DNA of 64,000 bases from Guptibacillus hwajinpoensis (lineage in GTDB: Bacteria > Bacillota > Bacilli > Bacillales > Guptibacillaceae). Position numbers and translations under genes: made by a program. The notes beneath the pieces are model-generated. The model was not told the DNA's origin. It searched no databases and was given only the letters and a program-made list of their open reading frames with translations. The stretch lies in NCBI RefSeq assembly GCF_020171785.1, contig NZ_JAIVAE010000007.1:62001-126000 (forward strand). Direction: 5' to 3'. Positions 59,541 through 64,000 of this stretch are shown piece after piece. Within the stretch, counting starts at the first letter, position 1; each line of letters starts with the position of its first letter.

Positions 59541-60422
59541 ATGAATATAGAAAGCTTACGAATGTTTTGCCGTGTGGTAGACGAAGGAAGCATTAGTAAA
59601 GCGGCGCGATTGGGGTTCGTATCCCAACCAGCGGTCACAAGGCAAATCAGGCAATTGGAAAGTCAGTATGGGTTAGCTTTATTCGACCGGAATGATGGGA
59701 AACTAAAGTTAACGAAGGCCGGAAAGGTACTCTATCCATATGCCCGAGAAATCATTGAGTTAGATCATATTTCTCATGAAGCGATGCAAGAAGTCCTTGG
59801 TAACCAGGAAACAGTGTTAAATGTTGGTGCCAGTTTAACGATCGGAGAATATTTGTTGCCCGGTTTATTGGGACGATTTAGCAATCTTTATCCAGATATA
59901 AAATTCAGCCTGTTGATTGGGAATACACCGTATATGTTATCCAAGTTAGACGCAAATGAAATTGATATTGCAATGGTTGAAAGTGAAGTGAAGAGTGAAG
60001 AATATAATATCCAAAAAATTGCTGATGATGAATTGGTTCTCGTGAGTTCCTTTAGGCATTCATGGAGCAAGAAGGATGTCATCAGTATTGACGACCTGGC
60101 AGGGGAAAAGATGATATGGAGGGAGAAAGATTCAGGGACGAGACTGATTGTGGAAAATGCTCTCAGGAAGAGAGGAATACTTCATAAGATCACTGATGAG
60201 ATGGAACTAGGGAGTATGCAGTCCATTAAAAGTGCTGTAGAAGCGGACTTAGGTGTTAGTATTCTCCCTAGAATTACCATTCAAAAAGAATTGAAATATG
60301 GAACATTGAGAGAAATTCCGGTAAAAGATTTCACCTTGATGAGAGATTTGTGGATTGTGCAAAAGCTACATCGTTTCAAAAAAAGATCACAGTCAAATTT
60401 TGAAAAATTTATATTAAAGTAA
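59541..60422 (+). CDS. LysR-family transcriptional regulator
   Basis: A 293-aa regulator starting at ATG 59541 after AGGTGAG. Residues 1-60 form the LysR helix-turn-helix (LRMFCRVVDEGSISKAARLG, VSQPAVTRQIRQLESQYGLA, LFDRNDGKLKLTKAGK). The effector domain (about 90-290) has LLPGLLGRFSNLYPDIKFSL and EADLGVSILPRITIQKEL. It is 41 bp after the formylglycine-generating-enzyme gene in the same direction and could control it and the divergent exporter. The layout is like CysL/CbbR-type sulfur or carbon regulators. Ligand unknown. Confidence 0.88.
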   Translation: MNIESLRMFCRVVDEGSISKAARLGFVSQPAVTRQIRQLESQYGLALFDRNDGKLKLTKAGKVLYPYAREIIELDHISHEAMQEVLGNQETVLNVGASLTIGEYLLPGLLGRFSNLYPDIKFSLLIGNTPYMLSKLDANEIDIAMVESEVKSEEYNIQKIADDELVLVSSFRHSWSKKDVISIDDLAGEKMIWREKDSGTRLIVENALRKRGILHKITDEMELGSMQSIKSAVEADLGVSILPRITIQKELKYGTLREIPVKDFTLMRDLWIVQKLHRFKKRSQSNFEKFILK

Positions 60423-60808
60423 TCTATTAGTATGGTGACAAATACTAGGTAATAAGTAAAAAATGATAATCTGTTTGAAAGGAACAGAATTAGACATAGA
60501 ATAAAATTCTTTGAGAAAGTACGTATTCTGGCTACTTGTTACTTTTGTTGAACCATGTAAATTTGGTTCAACCTTTTTTATTGAAAAGAGAATTTTATAT
60601 TTCGACAATGTTAATTAATTCTCATAATGATTTCTATGGACATAAGTATTAATTCAATATAGAGGCAATACAACTGATATTTCTTAAGTTGTAACAAAGC
60701 TACTCAAATTAATTCCCTAAGATTGTACAGGAAAACAAGAATATTTAACGTTGAATATTAATAAAGTGGAAGGTTAAACTGAATAGCCTAAATGAAAAAA
60801 CAGATATA
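60423..60808. other. Intergenic region with one terminator
   Basis: A 386-bp AT-rich gap between the convergent LysR and AraC genes. It holds the hairpin at 60547-60580 and nothing else that I can support. Confidence 0.5.
60547..60580 (+). terminator. Rho-independent terminator
   Basis: GTTGAACC/GGTTCAAC around a 10-nt loop is followed by six T; it ends the LysR transcript. Confidence 0.85.
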
Positions 60809-61672
60809 TTATTTCCAACTATTCCTAAATTTCAAAGGCGTTGTACCTACTCTTTTTTTAAATAAATTAATGTAATGGGTAACATTATCAATCCCAATTT
60901 GATACGTAATTTCATTAATGGGTAAATCAGTATACTTTAATAAATCCTTAGATTTATTTATTCTTGTTTCGATCAAATACTCAATAGGTGTAATACCTAC
61001 GGAGGATTTAAATGTTTTCGCTATTTGATATTTGTTTAATTTATATCTCCTAGAAAGGTCATCTAAGGTTATTTTTTTTGAATAATTTTCTTCAAAAAAC
61101 GATTGTATATCAAAAATGTATGTGGGTATTTTGGTTTCATCGTTGTAATTTGATCGTGTCTTTTCGATCATTAATAGCGTTAGAAGATTTACGATTTCCC
61201 TAGCCGTAATGATTTCAAGACTTCTAGTCTTATGCTTTTGTAAATTTATCATGGTACGAATGATATTTTGAGCTGTATTATCTTTAACCGTAGTACATAC
61301 ATTGTGATCTTGTGAAAAATCTAAATAATAATTCTCTACTTGACTCCCGTTAATATGAACCCAGTAAAATTCCCATAGTTCTTTACTAGTTTGATAATAT
61401 TGATGATTTCTACAATCTATAAAGCATATTGTATTTGGTTCTAATAAATATTCTTCATTTTGATAGAACAGCCTCCCTTCACCGTTTCGTGTATAAATAA
61501 TCAAATAGGACTCAAGGTTATGTCTCTCTGTAAAGTAAGATGAATATGCTTTAAAGTGTCCAACTTCCTGAATGTATAAATAAGAATTTACAGTATGTTT
61601 TGACGGGTTTAGTGAGAGCCTCAAAGAATCCTCCGTCCAATCAAAAGAACCATCTTCTAACCAAGCAGACAA
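60809..61672 (-). CDS. AraC-family transcriptional regulator
   Basis: A 287-aa protein. The N-terminal half is a cupin-like AraC sensor (YLIIYTRNGEGRLFYQNEEY, LLEPNTICFIDCRNHQYYQ, LWEFYWVHINGS). The C-terminal 100 residues carry two helix-turn-helix motifs: ITLDDLSRRYKLNKYQIAKT with FKSSVGITPIEYLIETRINK, and INEITYQIGIDNVTHYINLF with FKKRVGTTPLKFRN. It is divergent from the fucose/arabinose-isomerase-like gene and probably activates it in response to a sugar. Base composition is more AT-rich than the core genes, which fits an accessory origin. Confidence 0.9.
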   Translation of the reverse strand: MSAWLEDGSFDWTEDSLRLSLNPSKHTVNSYLYIQEVGHFKAYSSYFTERHNLESYLIIYTRNGEGRLFYQNEEYLLEPNTICFIDCRNHQYYQTSKELWEFYWVHINGSQVENYYLDFSQDHNVCTTVKDNTAQNIIRTMINLQKHKTRSLEIITAREIVNLLTLLMIEKTRSNYNDETKIPTYIFDIQSFFEENYSKKITLDDLSRRYKLNKYQIAKTFKSSVGITPIEYLIETRINKSKDLLKYTDLPINEITYQIGIDNVTHYINLFKKRVGTTPLKFRNSWK

Positions 61673-61812
61673 AGTAATTCCCCCTTTTTTTAATTATGTA
61701 ATATCCAAGTTAATTCCACCAAGATACTATTATTTTTTCACAATATAAGTCGATGTTATTACAAATGATAACGCGTACAATTATGATAATTCAGATAATA
61801 AGGAGGGTAAAG

Positions 61813-63315
61813 ATGTCTCAAGTAAATACATTAATAAAATATGATAAACCTAAAATCGGTCTCTATTCAACCGGTCTTAATGCATATTGGGAGCAGTTCC
61901 CTGGTCTAAAAAAAAGGTTGATGGGTTACGGTAAATTTCTTGAAGCTAATATGAGCGAGTGGGGTGAGATTTATAACTTCGGATTGGTTGACTCAGCAGA
62001 TAAAGGAAGAGAGGCTGGAAATTATTTTAACACAAATAATGTAGATATTATATTTGTACATGCAGCCACCTATGCAACGAGTTCTATGATCCTGCCGATT
62101 CACCAACGATCGAACGCAAAAGTAATTATTCTAAGTTTACAGCCGACTGATCAATTAAATTACAAAGAAACAAATACTGAAGAATGGTTAGCTAATTGTG
62201 GAGCTTGCCCTGTTCCAGAATTCGCAAACGCTTTTAACCGTTCGGGTATTGAATACAAAGTAGTAAGTGGCTTGTTAGGCCTTGACAAGTCATCGGATAT
62301 TTCTGTTGCAAACGAAGTAACAAAAAGTCATCCACAGGCAATTCGTGCTTGGAAAGAAATTAAGGACTGGATTCAGGCCGCATATGTAAAAAGTGTATTA
62401 AATAATGCGAAATTTGGTTTTTTAGGCAATACCTATAATGGGATGCTTGATTTATATAGTGATTTTACCATGATTCAAGCGCAAACGGGCATTCAAGTGG
62501 ATGTTTTGGAAATGTGTGACCTTAATGAAATAATGCAGAAGGTAACAGATGCAGAGATAAGACAGAAAGAAAAACAAGTGAAGGATATGTTTCTAATAAG
62601 TGAAGACTCTCCTTCAGAAAAACTAGCAAAGAAACCGACTAAGGAAGCATTGAATTGGTCATATCGTGTAGCGGCCGCTCAAGAGAAATTAGTGAATGAA
62701 AGAAAGCTAGATGGTTTAACTTATTATTACCACGGAGCACCTGCCAATGCTTATGAGAAACTGCAAAGTGGATTTATTGTAGGTAATTCTCTTCTTACTG
62801 CGCGAAATGTTCCGGCAGCTGGCGAGGGTGATCTAAAAACAAATATTGCGATGAAAATGTGTGACATTCTTGGAGTAGGTGGAAGTTTTTGTGAAGTAGT
62901 TACCACAGACTACGTACATGAAACGATTTTATTGGGACATGATGGTCCATTTCACTTGGATATATCTAATGGCAAACCTGTGCTGAGAGGTATGGGGTTG
63001 TACCATGGTAAACAAGGAAGTGGTGTTTCAGTAGAGGCTAAAGTTAAATCTGGTCCTATTACAACGCTTGGTTTGACACAAACTTGGGATGGAAAATTAA
63101 AAATGATTATCAGTGAAGGAGAAGCAACTAATGACGAGGTAATGAAAATAGGAAACACACAAACACATGTGAAATTTAATAATGATCCTGATACTTATTT
63201 TGAAAGATGGTTTGAAGAAGCTCCAACTCACCATTGTGCAATGTCAGTAGGGAAGAATGCAAGTTTATTTAAAAAAGTAGGAGATTTAATGAAAATAAAA
63301 ACAGTTGTTATTTAA
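61813..63315 (+). CDS. L-fucose/L-arabinose isomerase family protein
   Basis: A 500-aa protein starting at ATG 61813 behind AAGGAGGGTAAAG; the longer frame from 61753 lacks a site. It has the fucose/arabinose isomerase layout: PKIGLYSTGLNAYWEQFPGL, IIFVHAATYATSSMILPI and AKVIILSLQPTD in the first domain, FGFLGNTYNGMLDLYSDF in the second, DGLTYYYHGAPANAYEKLQS and CEVVTTDYVHETILLGHDGP later. It resembles AraA/FucI-like proteins of unknown substrate rather than true AraA. An aldose-ketose isomerisation of a deoxy- or pentose sugar is likely. Controlled probably by the divergent AraC gene. Confidence 0.83.
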   Translation: MSQVNTLIKYDKPKIGLYSTGLNAYWEQFPGLKKRLMGYGKFLEANMSEWGEIYNFGLVDSADKGREAGNYFNTNNVDIIFVHAATYATSSMILPIHQRSNAKVIILSLQPTDQLNYKETNTEEWLANCGACPVPEFANAFNRSGIEYKVVSGLLGLDKSSDISVANEVTKSHPQAIRAWKEIKDWIQAAYVKSVLNNAKFGFLGNTYNGMLDLYSDFTMIQAQTGIQVDVLEMCDLNEIMQKVTDAEIRQKEKQVKDMFLISEDSPSEKLAKKPTKEALNWSYRVAAAQEKLVNERKLDGLTYYYHGAPANAYEKLQSGFIVGNSLLTARNVPAAGEGDLKTNIAMKMCDILGVGGSFCEVVTTDYVHETILLGHDGPFHLDISNGKPVLRGMGLYHGKQGSGVSVEAKVKSGPITTLGLTQTWDGKLKMIISEGEATNDEVMKIGNTQTHVKFNNDPDTYFERWFEEAPTHHCAMSVGKNASLFKKVGDLMKIKTVVI

Positions 63316-63429
63316 ATTAAACTAAGATGTTATTACAATTCATAGTTTCAATAGAATGAAGTATAAGATCAAATAGGCTAGACTAGTTGCACATGAGAAA
63401 TTTAGAAAGATAAGCTCATTCCATGAAAA

Positions 63430-63492
63430 CAAACACAAACAAAATTAATGATCTTTGTTTATGTTGACTTAGTTGGGTTTTGAGTGTAATAT
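63430..63492 (+). promoter_or_regulatory. Second copy of the rhamnose-type operator and promoter
   Basis: CAAACACAAACAAA (63430-63443), N10, TTTGTTTATGTTG (63454-63466) overlaps TTGACT (63464-63469), followed after 17 bp by TAATAT (63487-63492). Spacing equals that at 48936-48998 base for base, and 25 of 27 arm positions agree. It lies 243 bp before the binding-lipoprotein gene. A cre-like site with one mismatch, TTGATAGCGCTTCCA, lies at 63637-63651. Confidence 0.7.
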
Positions 63493-63734
63493 AATAGCTA
63501 ATAGATGAAGGAATATTACAAAAATTAAGAAAATTAATTATATTAAAGGGGGTATGCGGTTCAACTGGAATTTTTATCTTTTAATTAGAGTGTGGGTCTA
63601 GCTGGGTATTCAACATGATCATAAGTGTTGAACAAATTGATAGCGCTTCCATAATTATTAAATCTATTTGATTTTTTGTGAAATATGTTAGGGAAAGGTT
63701 ATCAATATTAAAAATTTATAAGGGGGCGATTTGA

Positions 63735-64000
63735 ATGAAAGGTTTTAAAAGAAAATCTGTTAGAAACCTGGGACTAACTAGTTTTATTTTAGTGATGCTA
63801 CTCATATTTAGTGGTTGTTCAGGATCAAATGACACTAATAACTCAGAAGTGGAAGGATCTGAAACTGGTACGTTAAGAATAGCAATAAGAGATTATTTAA
63901 CTGATGAGGCTGAGAAAGTGATAGCCGCGTTTGAGGAAAAGAATCCAAATATTAATGTTGAGCTCGAACCTTGGCCCACAGAAGAAGAACAATATAGACA
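63735..64000 (+). CDS. Extracellular sugar-binding lipoprotein of ABC transporter, N-terminal part
   Basis: Starts at ATG 63735 behind AGGGGGCGA and runs off the window after 88 codons. The signal peptide (SFILVMLLIFSGC) ends in a lipobox with Cys28 as lipid anchor, followed by a Ser/Asn/Glu tether. The opening of a family 1 sugar-binding protein follows (GTLRIAIRDYLTDEAEKVIA, FEEKNPNINVELEPW). It is likely the first gene of an ABC importer operon controlled by the rhamnose-type operator at 63430. The cargo may be a rhamnose-containing oligosaccharide. Confidence 0.85.
   Translation, partial: MKGFKRKSVRNLGLTSFILVMLLIFSGCSGSNDTNNSEVEGSETGTLRIAIRDYLTDEAEKVIAAFEEKNPNINVELEPWPTEEEQYR

Noticed and set aside
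1-64000. CRISPR arrays, prophage structural genes, insertion-sequence transposases, replication origin
   Set aside because: None seen: no regularly spaced repeats, no transposase motif, no dnaA-box cluster.

Overview
The window is chromosomal DNA from a low-GC Gram-positive bacterium of the Bacillaceae, probably a spore-forming, salt- or alkali-tolerant or marine relative of Bacillus. Two blocks keep the Bacillus subtilis gene order. One is the yumC/yuzG/type II NADH dehydrogenase/yuiA-yuiB-yuiC-yuiD-yuiF-yuiH neighbourhood (about 10.2-19.0 kb). The other is the yugI/yuzA/yugJ/pgi/yugN/yugO neighbourhood (about 31.3-36.9 kb). Strong AGGAGG-type ribosome binding sites, frequent TTG/GTG starts, cre-type catabolite sites and hairpin-plus-T-run terminators fit this assignment. 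No virus, plasmid or CRISPR locus was seen.

Layout. 0-8.9 kb: a carbohydrate operon with a LacI-type regulator, an ABC importer (binding lipoprotein and two permeases, no ATPase), a ThuA-like protein, two Gfo/Idh/MocA dehydrogenases and an IolE-like isomerase. It resembles the rhizobial thu system, in which disaccharides are oxidised to 3-keto sugars. 9-19 kb: redox and yui housekeeping genes, including a cobalamin/siderophore-type binding protein broken by an in-frame TGA. 19-31 kb: a PAS-STAS protein, a signal-less two-hydrolase cell wall enzyme, a YiiX-type papain-fold protein, modAB without modC, a vanadium-haloperoxidase/PAP2 protein, liaRSF, a hydrolase and a sodium symporter. 31-40 kb: the yug block, an alpha-carbonic anhydrase lipoprotein, and a DUF4386 membrane protein paired with a Crp/Fnr regulator.

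40.3-45 kb is a decayed accessory stretch that starts at tRNA-Ala(GGC). It carries a frameshifted tyrosine recombinase remnant, a truncated ecsC, a small secreted peptide and a very glycine-rich protein. 45-48.7 kb holds an argininosuccinate-lyase paralogue, an SDR and a general-stress FMN-binding protein.

48.9-56.6 kb is an L-rhamnose operon: MFS transporter, fused aldolase/dehydrogenase, a sensory-rhodopsin-transducer-family protein, isomerase, kinase and DeoR regulator. Downstream are a possible group II intron remnant, a dead partial copy of the 48.2 kb stress gene, a TauE/SafE anion exporter, a formylglycine-generating (sulfatase-activating) enzyme, LysR and AraC regulators, a fucose/arabinose-isomerase-family protein and the start of a second sugar-binding lipoprotein gene.

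The most interesting signal is a long, almost identical operator/promoter module at 48.94 kb, before the rhamnose transporter, and at 63.43 kb, before the second binding protein. With the sulfatase-activating enzyme and anion exporter between them, it suggests one regulon for sulfated, rhamnose-containing (ulvan- or fucoidan-like) polysaccharide use. The sulfatases and lyases would have to lie outside the window.
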